Of a DNA stretch of 64,000 nucleotides, positions 35,231-47,800 are shown piece after piece (the stretch's first letter is position 1; each line of letters starts with the position of its first letter). Below the pieces are notes generated by a model, which was not told the origin of the DNA, searched no databases, and was given only the letters and a program-made list of their open reading frames with translations. The stretch comes from Brachypterus glaber (taxonomy: Eukaryota; Arthropoda; Insecta; Coleoptera; Kateretidae): assembly GCA_958510825.1 (NCBI GenBank), contig OY294049.1:2356001-2420000 (forward strand), in the 5' to 3' direction. The translations under genes and the position numbers were made by a program.

Positions 35231-35806
35231 ATCGGATTTTACCGAGTCGTGACGTCAAAATCCATAGCCGGGTACAACAAATTAATAATAATTTTATAAA
35301 AATGTTTTATAAGCTATCAAACTACTACATTTATAAAAGTATATAAATATTGTGAAAATCCCCTAATGTTTTTATTTAAGTGAAACTTAAAAAAAAACAT
35401 AACAGATCCGAGAATTATGATTTAGTTGGACTTTTAAATAATCCAAATTTTATTTAATAATATTGTAACATGGTGGCTGGGTATTAATTTTATCAAGTAA
35501 AAAAAATCTTCCTGGCCAATCGTTTTTTATTCGCAATAAAAGGTCACGTGACGTTTATAACTTGTAATTAAAATTAATTTTGTATCTTTTTACTTACTTT
35601 AAATATTAAATTGTCCTTGCTCCTCATCTCCTTTATGGGTTTTTGTATTCACATGTCTTTAAATATTAGTTTTTCTTTCCCAGGTTAAGTCTTTTTTACA
35701 AAATATGCAGTGTAAAATATTGCCGTCGAACTCTAGTTCTGAATAATTTTGTTAACTTATTGTACCCGGCTATGTATTTTGACGTCACGACTCGCTAAAC
35801 TCCGAT
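35231..35806. mobile_element. Foldback element downstream of DCAF5
   Basis: ATCGGATTTTACCGAGTCGT, GACGTCAAAATCCATAGCCG and GGGTACAA are mirrored near 35760-35806 (TTGTACCCGGCTATG, GACGTCACGACTCG, CTCCGAT). No coding capacity. Confidence 0.7.
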
Positions 35807-35958
35807 GTCTATATATGCCATACTATGATAGTAAGCGTAAACTCCACGCAGAATCTATGTTAGTTGCTTACTTGTTTCTTGTTTTATGGTTGGGATAATA
35901 AAGGAGGGTATTGTTTGGATAGGGATTTTGGGCTCATTCAAAAATAGTTATTTATTTA

Positions 35959-36480
35959 CCAAGGGACTAAACTGGGTGTTTTAGTCCCGCTGCATGAGTG
36001 TTTCCTGAGCAAGCTTAGCGAGCGAGGGAACCAAAAATGCAAAGGACTAAAACAGCCACGTTTAGTCCTGAGGTATATACACTATTTTTTGCACGATCAA
36101 ACATAATTTAGGTAGGTAGATCAAATTAAAATTAAAAACCATGCGTCTAAAATCGGGTGTTTTATTTTCGTAATTTAATCTAGATGCCTGTGAATTGCGA
36201 AGTCAGTTTCACTGCTATCCCGATTTCAATTGCTTTTAATATGTTTGACACAAACGTCAGTTCGAAAAAATAGACGAAGACGATAAATTTTAAGTAATTT
36301 TAATAATCTTATTTTTATAGTTATTTATATACCAAGGGACTAAACTGGCTGTTTTAGTCTCGCTGCATGAGTGAAATGCAAGGGACTAAAACAGCCACGT
36401 TTAGTCCTGAGGTGTATACACTATTTTTTGCACGACCAAACATAATTTAGGTTGGTACATGAAATTAAAATTAAAAACCA
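35959..36480. repeat. Two direct copies of an AAGGGACTAAACTGG unit
   Basis: Units at 35959-36150 and about 36331-36480 share CCAAGGGACTAAACTGG, GACTAAAACAGCCACGTTTA and GCACGA-CAAACATAATTTAG. Each unit is itself a weak foldback around TTTAGTCC. Confidence 0.65.
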
Positions 36481-36637
36481 TGCATCTAAAATCGGGGTTT
36501 AACCATATTTTAACCCTGGAATTTTAACCATATTTTAAATAATGTGTTTTTCATTAACACGCAAGCAGAATTCAATTCTAATTTTGCTGTTTCATACTCA
36601 AAATTCTGCGGTTAAAGTAATAACTGAGGGTTTCAAA

Positions 36638-36863
36638 GCTGAAGAGGACCAAGTCCATAAAACCGTTATTATTATATTTAAAGTTGTTTGTTTTTAATTA
36701 ATGAACTAGTTTGTTCTTAATTACTGAACTAGTGCCATCTACCGTCCAAAGACAGAGGTATGGACTTGGTTCGTTACAGTACTAAACAATATGTGCTTTG
36801 AACTATCTCTTAAATCAATGCAGATCAAATAAATCGTCTTTATGGACTTGGTTCACTTTAGCT
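36638..36863. mobile_element. Foldback MITE
   Basis: AGGACCAAGTCCATAAA and TTTATGGACTTGGTTCACTT are mirror ends about 225 bp apart in the convergent intergenic region. Confidence 0.6.
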
Positions 36864-37001
36864 CTATACCCCTCAACTTGTGGACCTTATTCCAAATAGG
36901 CGGATGTACTTTCTAGGTAATTTAAGTAAGACATTGATAAAATTATATGACCCAAAAGATTGAAACACGTTTATGAACATTATTTGATATCCTTCAAATA
37001 A

Positions 37002-37260
37002 TTGAGGAATGTAAAAAATCAGTTTACATTAATAAATATTTCACCTACCATTTTTTCTGATACCAAGTGTATCACCAGCTCAAGTATGTTAAATATTATT
37101 TTAAAAGCACATTATGAACAAAAACTTACTTTTATTATAATTTTAAACAAACATTTGCTTATAATTATTTGTAAGATGTACCTAATGACAGTCAAAATGT
37201 CAAAAATTATCAAAAGCACAATGGGTAATAAAAATATCGCTAAAGGAAATTTTTAACCAC
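37002..37260. repeat. Dispersed repeat R4, copy 1
   Basis: Shares AAAAACTTACTTTTATTATA, AATTATTTGTAAGA, AATTATCAAAAGCACAATGG and TTTTTAA-CCAC in order with about 50560-50755. The open frame here is repeat-derived. Confidence 0.6.
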
Positions 37261-37511
37261 TTGATCCAACTTTTGCTATACTATATGAACTGTATACACC
37301 TTTTTAACTTAACAGCCATTAAATCAATAATGCTGATCGAGTTTCATAGTTACAATTTTTGGTGTTTGTAAAATTACACTTCGAGTCCAAGGAGCTCTTA
37401 TGCATTTAACCATAGTTAAATCTTATTTATAAGTAATGGAACCCTCATCATATTATTATGGGATTATACCGGCATTAACCGAAACATTCACACGCAAGCA
37501 GAATCCAAATA

Positions 37512-38469
37512 TACAGGGTGTTCCGTGAGGAAAGGGAAATATTTGAAAGATGTGTTCTAGAGGTCAAAATAAGAAAAAAAGTTCCCATAAACATTTGTCA
37601 AAAACGACTCGTAAGGGAGCTACGCCCCTTTAAAAGGGGTACCAAAAATTCGATTTTTAAGTAATAACTTAGAAACCCTTTGTGTTATAGCAACAAGGGT
37701 TTGCATGTGATCTATTCTTAATAAGGCCTATCAGCCAATGGTATTTGCATGTAGTTACTTAAACCAGGGGCGTTCGAGATGAGGGGTCTTATCACTTTTT
37801 TGTTTCAAACTTTTTTCTGTTTAATTTTTTTGTGGATTTTTATTAGAATAGTATTCCTCCAAACCACATTAAAAAGTTACTCTTGCTGTAATACTTTAGG
37901 ATTAACCGTTTTCGAGAAAAATACAATTAAAAGCAAAATTACAAGTTTCGAGAACCAAAAATTAAACACTAAAATGTTAAAAACCAAAATTCGATAGTGT
38001 AAAATTACTGTACACCAGAACCTAAAAAAAAGTTTTCATACACTTGATTCCAAAAATCAATGCTAAGGGAGTTACGGTCTCCAAAATTTTTAAAGGATAC
38101 CGGTAACTTTAAAAGCAATTTGGTCTTACATGTAAATTTTCCTTCAATTGTATTTTTCTCGAAAACGGTTAATCCTATGGTATTACAACAGTACCTTTTT
38201 ATGTGTTTTTACCTTAGTAATACTATTCTAAAAATAAATCCACCAAAAAGATAAGCAGAAAAAAGCATAGATCACGTGCTAAACCTCGATGCTATAACAC
38301 AAAGGGTTCCTGTTATTAATAAAAAATCGAAATTTTGGTACCCCTTTTAAAGGGGCGTAGCTCCCTTACTAGTCGTTTTCGGACCTATTTTATGGGAACC
38401 TATTTTTCTTATTTTGACCTCTAGAATAAACACTTTAAATATTTCCCTTTCCTCGCGGAACACCCTGTA
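37512..38469. mobile_element. Foldback element with TACAGGGTGTTCC termini (958 bp)
   Basis: TACAGGGTGTTCCGTGAGGA at the left and TCCTCGCGGAACACCCTGTA at the right are followed by long inner arms (AAGGGAGCTACGCCCCTTTA and complement). The flanking TA is consistent with a Tc1/mariner-like target. It is related to 1377-2495 and ends about 100 bp beyond the stop of gene C. It has no transposase. Confidence 0.85.
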
Positions 38470-38572
38470 TATCTATATTACTTATAACATAAGTTTGGGA
38501 TTAAAAGTTAGCTTTTGCGATTTGCTTACCTTGGACAATATATATTTTCATAACAGTCCTGTTCGTAGGACT

Positions 38573-38842
38573 CTACATAGTATTAACATGATGCATAGAT
38601 TGGAATTTGGATTCTCTATGCTTCTTCTTTAATAATCCACAACATCGATTCCTAGTAAACAAGGACTCTTCACTTTCGTTAATGCTTAGATAATCGTTTG
38701 GGTGGTCTTGCTTGGACGAAAAATCGTGTTCGTTTATGTTCAGACTTTTTACACTCAGCTTCGTATTTTTTTTTTCTTTAACAGATTCTGGTTTTTTTAC
38801 TATTGGTTTCATTTCCGCTACCGGTTCTGGAGGTTCTGATTC
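38573..38842 (-). CDS. Last exon of gene C
   Basis: The acceptor (TTTCAAATAAAG) in phase 0 matches the phase of the preceding exon's donor at 39199. The exon encodes 89 residues, starting ESEPPEPVAEMKPIVKKPES and ending with TAG at 38575-38573. It is Lys/Glu/Ser-rich with a CCGLLKKKHR basic patch. No poly(A) signal was confidently found before the foldback element at 38469. Confidence 0.55.
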   Translation of the reverse strand, partial: ESEPPEPVAEMKPIVKKPESVKEKKNTKLSVKSLNINEHDFSSKQDHPNDYLSINESEESLFTRNRCCGLLKKKHRESKFQSMHHVNTM

Positions 38843-41800
38843 CTTTATTTGAAAGTAAAGTACACTATTGGACGTATTTTTATAGCTCTGTTACTTTTTT
38901 ATTCCCTGTTTTAAAAGTTAAGAAAGTGGAATGATCACTGAATGTTTTTTTTTAATCTGTTTAACAGCTTCAATATAAAGCTATTAAAAGTGTTATTTTA
39001 GAGATGGGAAACATTGAAAATTAATTTAACTAGAAACCCTTTATATTTAACTATATAATATAACGTTTTGTCCGTGATACTGCGTATTTACAATATCACG
39101 GATATTATTCTCACCAGAGACACTAGATTTAAGACTTAGTTTAAGATTTAGTTTCCCTACTAAATTTACACTTAAAACATGGACGACTATCTACTTACCA
39201 CTGATTTTAAATCGGTAAACTGCTTAGCTTCTTTAATTAGCGAGTTTTTTTCGGAATCTGTATCGTTAGGTACGGGTGTTTTAGATAACGTAACTATTGA
39301 AGATGACTCTGTGTCCGCAGTCTCTATTTCTTCAGTCTCTGTTTCTCCAGTTACTTCCATTTTTTTTCCAATTTCTTCAATATTTACTTTTGCTTCATTG
39401 TCATATATATCAGTGATAAAAAATTCCTTGCTTTCTGACTTTTCTCCTTTTTCTGGGGTTAAATCGTATTCATCTGTTAATAACTTAGATCTATTCCTTC
39501 GTTTGGTTTGAGCACAACAACTTTGTTCGGTCTTTTTACAATTTTCTAAATTATCAAGCATTTTATTTACTTGTACTTCTTCCTCTACGATCTCCTTAGG
39601 AAGATACATAGGAAAATCAACCAAGACATATTCGTCGTCGATACAATCTTTTATTTTTATTTTTGGAACTTGATCTTTTGATTCAAAAATGTTAAAGCAT
39701 CCATCCTTGCACGTGGAAGTTGATTGAGACTCTTTCGGTTTGCTTATACTACTTTTTCGTTCCGAACGAACTTCAATATTTGCAGTATTATTTATATTTT
39801 CAGTTGTAACTTGAGGTAAATTTTCTGTGTTTAAAGTTGCCACTTCAGTATTAAAAACAGTTTTGGATACATTGGTTAAGTCCTCTTCCGATGGTTCAAT
39901 AATTTTGCTAGCGCTTGAAGTAGATATCGTTAAAATTACTTCACGTTCTAAACTTGAATCTCTTAAAGATAAGTCCATAGATCCTTCTAAATTTTTGTCA
40001 TTTTCTGGATTAAAGGTTTCTGGGATAGATATAGGCATGTCCAAAATTTTGCGACTGGATGAATTGAAAGGTTTTATTGGTTCTTTAAAATCACATTGAC
40101 AACCAGAATCCGTAAGAATGGAATTATAAACTAAAAAAAAGTTAATTTTAAATTTTTATATAAGCAATTTCTACCTATTGCTATAATATAGCATATAGAC
40201 CGTGAACATGCAATACCTCCTAAGTGTAAAATGTCAAATTTTGCAGGAGCGACGCAAAACAGTTCTTAGAGTTGCTGTTTACTCTATTTTTAATATTTAT
40301 AGCAATATAAAGTTGTGTATGGTCCTTACACCACCTTATATTGCTATAAATATTAAATAAACCTATTGCATGTTCACGATCGATATAGCATATAGCTATA
40401 TTGCTATATAGGCAATTTCTACCTATAAATATTATCGATTTCTAACGGTAAGTGATAAATTTACGGAACTATATTCAAGTGCATCTTTTATTTAAAGAAT
40501 TTAATTCTGGAGTAATTTTGAAGATTTGCAGTTAAAAGGATATAGTGAAGATATTAAAGAATGAGAGGATTCGGAACATCATAGACCTGCTTAGCAATAT
40601 ACCCTGGAAAGAATATTGAGTATAGTCACTTAAGAGACGGAAAGAAGAAAAAAAGGTAAGTGAGCATGCAAGGGTAATCACAACTAATAACAGGAAGAGC
40701 GGACTGACAAATGACGAGCGAGGTTGTATCAAATCAAATTTATAGTTTTCCTACGATCCTCTATGAAAATTACAGTTAGCACACTCTTTTGTTTTTTATA
40801 AAATGCCTTATATCACACTAGTTTGATATTTTCATATCAACCTAGTTTGATATTTATGTTTGGAGGGTTGCCTAATTTTATTTAGATATTTACCTCGTAG
40901 ATTCTACGAATTTATTCACCTTGTTTTATAAGCCATTTTCCACCTTCACCACAGCCTTTTTTGATATATTTCGTTTTTTAATCCACATATTTCTGTTTTT
41001 CATGTCAAAAATAGAAACTATGATACATATAGTTATAACGTTACTATTTTGACAATTACTGTCTAGATTTTATAAAAATTACTTAGTTTTGATTTAGTTA
41101 CCTTACATTTTATAAAAACATCAAAATACAAACTATTTTTCTTATGAAATGTAAAACAGTAAAAATTTTATGGCTGCATAACCACAGAAATCTAAACTGT
41201 CAAGTTTGCCTTTATTTAGGACAAGCATATAGGCAACCCATTAAACAGCTATGTAATATAATAAAACGTATATTGCATTAAATATAAAACCAAGAAAACT
41301 AAAGGTAAATGAAAATCATATTTCCTGTTTGAAATAAATATATAAATTTGTATGCTATTTATTATAATTTTGTGCTTTGCTTTCCTTGAAAATTAATAAA
41401 AATTTGAAAATTTTAAAATAAGAAACTTCATATTTATTTCGGGATCGTAGGAAAAATAGTGTACATAACTCGTTGGAAAGTGTATTTTATACACTCGTGG
41501 GGTTACCTCACTCGCCTGGCGGCTCGTTTACCTTCCCACTCCCGTAAAATATGTCACTTTCCACACTAGTTATGTAATATACTATTTTCCATTTCCAAAC
41601 CGGAAGTGAAACAAAAAAAATTAAATCCACCATTTTATAGCCAATGTAAAATTATATAAGTCACCCAAGTTTTGTTTTTTTCGAATGAAGGTTAATCTTA
41701 ATTTTAGGGGTGTACATAAATAAAACTCACCCGATATAACCCCTTAAGCATGGTACGATATTCTCGTATTTACCGTACAATTTTTACCTGTTGTATTATT

Positions 41801-44800
41801 TGTTTTTGGAGGGTTTTCTGTATCTGATCCTAAATCACATCCTGAATCACATGCTTTTATAATTAGTCTTTTATCTATGTCCGTTATTGTGGCTGATTCT
41901 GTAAATGAATAGATTCATTAGTCCAGGAGGATGTGATGTGATTTTGGTACTAATTTTTTTAGTCCGCGAACACCTATAAGATTGATCTAAGCATGAAATC
42001 GTATATTTAATGAGGGGTTTTCCGACAGTCAGAAAATGCTTTAGAAATTACAAATGCATTCCACTTTTTTTACACTAATGAAAATGGTTCTGCTAATAAG
42101 TCGTACAATAAAATTAAGAAAAAAACAGCCTGGCTGATCTGTAAGCATACCAAATTTGGTATATATTAATATTAATATGTCTGACACGTAAAAAACTGAA
42201 AATTTTAAAAATAATTGCCCTTATTTTGGTAGTCCTAAAAATTTTCAGGTGATTGTTTGTATTATATTATATAATTTATAACAATTTCTTAATACACTGC
42301 CCAGTAATAAAGCTTTCCCATTTTTCACATCCGCGCGTAAAGTGGATTTTTTATTATTAGATTCACTTTTAGCAACCTTAAAAATATAACAATTTTCACG
42401 GAAACTACCCCCCGAATTATTTTATTATCAAATTCTCTTTCAGTAACCTTAAAAACCCCAATATACCAATTTTCAAAAAAACTACCACCCACCCCTCGGG
42501 GTGAAATTAGGAAAAATTTATTATAAGATTCAGTTTTAGCGACCTCAAAAACCAATATAAATTTTCAATAAAACTACCCCCTACCCCTCAGGGGGTGGAG
42601 TAAGAATTTTTTATTATCAGATTCACTTTCAGCAACCTGAAAAACCCCAATATACCAATTTTCACGAAAACTACCCCCGCCCGGGCGCGCCCCTCAGGGG
42701 GTGGATTTAGATTTTTTTTATTATCAGATTTCAGCAACATCAAAAACCCCAATATACCAGTTTTCAAAAAAACTACCCCACACCCCTCGGGGGGTAAAAT
42801 TAGACAAAAAAAATCAGATTCATATTCGTCGACCCCAAAAACCCCAATATACCACCTCACGGGGGTGGTGTGAAAAATGTTTTTATCAGATTTAATTTCA
42901 GCAACCTCAAAAACCCATATATAAGAATTTTTAAATGATACTAAAATGTATTTTCCCCATTTTTCCGCCTTGCTGCACCCCAATGTTCACCAAAAACAAT
43001 CCCGAGCGAGAACTTTTGGTAACATACCTGTATGCCAAATAACAAGTCTCTAGCTTAAAGCGTTCTTAAGTTATCGTGTACACAAAATTTCCCGGACAGA
43101 CCGATCGACTAATCAACCGATCGACTGACAATTTTTTTTTGCTCGAAATTGATTTATATCGACATAAAACGTCATATAACGCAAAAAAAAACATTTGAAA
43201 ATTTTTGCACGAATATAAGGCTTTCCGAAATTTTGAAAAATTTCAAAATGGGAAAGCAAAAAATAATCTGGCTATAATGGGAGAACCAAAGCCTTGCCAA
43301 ACTTGTCTAATGCTCGTTAAGCGCGCTTAACCTGACGCTGACTTAACCATCGGAAAACCCCCATTGAATATACGATTTATTGCTAATCAGTCCTATCAAA
43401 TTTTGCTGACAGAAAATTAATACCAAAAAAATTCACTGCCTCCTGAACTATATTGCAAGATATATTAAAATAAAGGATTTAGTGAAGAAAAAAGACTTAC
43501 GATCGGTGTTGGTAAAAAAATTCTTTATTGATTTGTCTAATGATTCTAAAGTTTTATCGATTGTATTTTTTGCTATAAAAGTTGCACCTCTCGTTGGCAA
43601 ATCTAAAAAGCATTTAAAATTAATAAACTTGAATAATAGTAGGTATAGTATATGCCAGAGATATAGTAGAATGTTTACAGAGATATAGTAGCATGTTAAA
43701 ATTTATAACGGCTTATTATAAGATAGGGGCGCAATTAAAATTTATTAAATTAAGTACGTAGCAGACGTAGTAGACGTTCTAACTGGACGACTGGTGTCAG
43801 TTAACCTTGACACGTGCCAGAAAAAATGTTTATGCTAAAATAAATTATTTTTTTCACCACCAGCCTAAAACCACATCTTTATTACTGTTCTTTTTATTGG
43901 TAGAAATATTATTTCTCTACCTATGACGTCAGAGGTTCTAAAAATAATGAAATTGCACCATGGTTAATAATGAATTTTTATTCAGCTGTTTTGACATCTG
44001 ACGTTTCACTTAATTATTAAATCACATTGCTATTTACAAGTGTCTTTAGGCACCAAATTTATGTATTGCATGATAAATTAAAAAATATTAACTAAATTAG
44101 TACCTATAAAACATGTTTTACAAAAAACACTTCGAAAAGTGAAAATCATTGGTCCATCATATTCAGCCATAGATTATACAACCCATATATTACCGTAAGG
44201 ATTATAGATTACTAGAGTTTTCACCTGTCCCCTTATTTCTGGGGGAGTACCAGAATCATCACTTTGTATTTCACTTTCCGTTTTTATATATTTTATTACA
44301 CTTAACACGGAAACACTTTCTAACTTAATATTTTTAGCAGATCACCAGAAAATTTCTGCCAGAAATGTCAAGTTATTCATTTGTTTTTTTAATGGCCGCG
44401 AACGGCCAGCGTGATATTTTAAATTTATAAGCTTTTTCATTAAATTTTAGTAAAATAAATAAATAAATAGTTAATTAATTTTACTGGTGGTGAAAAAAAT
44501 ACTATATTTTCCACGTGAATGAAGATTTAACATTTTAGACCGCGTCTTGCGGGCTTCGCGCTAGCGCGCTCATCCCGCCACCTATAGCAATAATATTTTT
44601 TTCTCTCCTAGTGGGAGTAAATTGATCCAAACAATTGATTTCTGTCATTTTAGATGTTTCAGTTCTTTGTGCAATTTTTACTAATTAAACCCAAGAAAAT
44701 AGCTTTAAATAACTTTTTATTTTTAAATATAATTAATTATAATTATTACCAATTAATACAATCAATAGTAAGCTAAATATCATGAAAAAAATTAAAAAAA

Positions 44801-47800
44801 AACTAATTTTTAAACGTCATGACGCGTCAGTTCAAAGTAATATCATTTCTGTTAATAATTTATTTTATTATTGGAATAAAAATAGTTAAATAGTGCTAGT
44901 AGTGAAACAGGGCCGTAACCAGAAAAAAAACAAGGGGGGCTCAGCCCCCAGGATGGCACCCTCAAAAAAAGCTTTGTCCCTGACGGTTTCAACCAAAACT
45001 TGGCTCCCCTACAAAAATAAATTGGCGCCCCGAAAAATAAGTTGACGCCCCGAAAATTACCTGCATGAAAAAAAGCTTTGTCCCTGACTTTTTAACCAGA
45101 CTTGCGCCCCTGCAAAAAAAATTGACTCCCCAAAAATTACCTTCAAGAAAAAAAGCTTTGTCACTGACGGTTTCTACCAAACTTGGCGCTCCCCCTGCAA
45201 AAAAAATGTCGCCCAAATGTAGGGGGGCTTAGCGAAAACGCCAGGGGGGCTCAAACTAAGGTCCCTAGTCCCCCCTTAGTTACGGCCCTGTAGTGAAAAA
45301 ACTAATATATAAACTACTATTATAGCCTCGCACTCTTAAATCCCTCGCTGGTACGCAGCTCGGTATTTAATACGCTCGGCTATAAAAAATGCCTTCTCTA
45401 CCTTGGTATATAATTACTATATCTGTGGCGCCTACTATACATACTTGTATTTTAAATTTTACCTGGCTTTTTTGACTTTTTTTTGTTATCTTCTCTATTT
45501 TCGTTTAATTGTACTATATCTTCATTCGATTCTGTAATTAATTATTTAATTAATTTTTAAAGAAACCTTAAATATCAGTCTCATCTAAACAAAAATTATA
45601 TCCCTTAAAGTTTTATAGTAGGGGGGGATATATATTAGATCATATATCCCCTCCTAGATGCGCCTTGAGTCCACGTCAAACCGAAATGTTTTCATTGCTA
45701 TATCCAGGTAGATTTCACCTTCCCGCTTCTGGTCACCACCCACCGCTATAGTGGTTTGTTAACAAATATGTTATACTTTACCTCCTCGCAACCTCACCGC
45801 TATAGTGGTTTGTTTACAATTGGCTTTGTATATGTTCTACATAAAACAAATCAACATTAATGCCATATCTATGTATGTATGATCTAATATAGATACATAA
45901 CACTCTGTGAGTTTTCGCGATGGCGTAACTGACGCAGTGTTTTGTATTAGAGGAAACTCGCCTAATTTCGGATACCATTTACAATATATTCAATATTTAA
46001 TAGTCGGTATTACTTTTTGACATATTTTTTATATATCAACATACAACTTATTATAACACACCATGATTTATTATGAAAACAATTTATTACAGTTTATTTT
46101 TTTCAAAAAACCCGGTTCAAAAAACATTTTTGAGTATTTAAAAAAGGGTTCCTAATTTCGGACATACCCGAAATGTTTTTTTTTAAGTAGGTCTGGATCG
46201 CATTGCTATTTTTTTTTTGTTATTCTTTGGCATTTAAGAAGTAATTTAATCATTAAGCAATTTTTTACGAAATCTATAGGACCCATAATTTTAGATTCCC
46301 AATTTCGGATATCTTATTACTTTTCTCTTTTTCAGAAATGTGTATCTTAGTTTGTGGTATCATTATAATAATAATAATTCATAGTTGGGTATCCTGAATA
46401 ACAATTAGCTTTCGGATATACGAAATTAGGAATCAAATGCACAAAAATGATCTGTCCGAAATTAGGCAACTTTCTACCTTTTAGATTAGAAATTTGTAAA
46501 ATGTTGATTTCAAATTTCTTAATTCTGACTAGTGGATCAACTTAACCAATATTTTAACTTACTCAAGACAAAAACACAAACTTTTATAATACTTATTTAT
46601 CAAATAAACAAGCATGCTAATGCAACTGAGCACAAAACTGCAATTTGCAATTTAAACGATTTGTGCTGCCATTTAACGGGGAGAAGCCCACCGTTATCAT
46701 ATTACAGGACGGATTTAGTTTGACTTTTGGCTTCAAATAAAAGTATGTTTCTGTTTACCTCTGTAGATAGTATCTTAAATACACTACTATCCGAAATTAG
46801 GAGACTATCGGAAATTAGGCGTCTTTCCCTTATGTTTTTGTGAAATAAAGTGTTTTTCCACATAAGTCGTGTTTCTATAAAATATCACTTTTTTCCGAAA
46901 TGGAAATCAAAATTTATATAGAAGAAGTAAAAACAGTATATAACTAGATGAAACGTTGCAAGCACCCTGTCAAAACATCGGCACTATTGTACACTAGAGC
47001 CATCTAGTTTGCAAATTTCAAACTAGGTGTTTTGTTTGATTTTAAATTCTGTATCTTTAAAACATTATATAGCTAAAAACTGTATATAACATTCTTTATA
47101 GGGCTTAAAAAGAGCTTTTATTTAAAATATAATTTTTTGAAATCGGGTTATAAATATGTGAGATATGCTAAAAAACCCTTTTACTGCGTTAAACGCCAAT
47201 ATCTCGAAAACAATGCGCGTTATAGGAAAACGTTGTTTACAACATTTTTTGACCAATTTAAAATTATCTTTTATATAAGTGCTAAATTAACCAAATTCAA
47301 TAATAATTGCCTTAATTATAAACAAAAAACGCTAAAAATAGAAGTTTTACCCTATTTTTACCCCCTTACCCCCAAAATCTAATCAGCTCTTCGGAATACG
47401 ATAAGAAACAATATGCAAAAAACCGCAAGTCGATATCTCATGTAGAGTTAGAGTTTACACCCAGACAGACGGACGCAAAATTTTTTTTTACTGATTTCGA
47501 CTCAGAATGGCCTAAAACGTCGAGAAATGTGAAAAAAAAACGTGGTCAAAGATTTTGACTTTTCGGCGAAGATTTCAATAAATCGGCACTCTTAGTAGCA
47601 CTAAGTGCCGATGTAAACTATTAAGAACTATTAAGTCGACTAATTTTTGGAGAATAGAGTCCATTATCTTCCGAAACCGAGCACCTCAGATTTTACTGGC
47701 AAGTCTTTTAATTACACTTAATGTCGATTCAAGATTATCATGACAAAGATGAAATAAAAAAATCTTACGATCAGTACTGCAACATAAATTCTTCATTGAT

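Noticed and set aside
39827..40099. Plus-strand frame over the large gene C exon
   Set aside because: The minus strand has the longer frame, proper splice sites and phase agreement with both neighbours.
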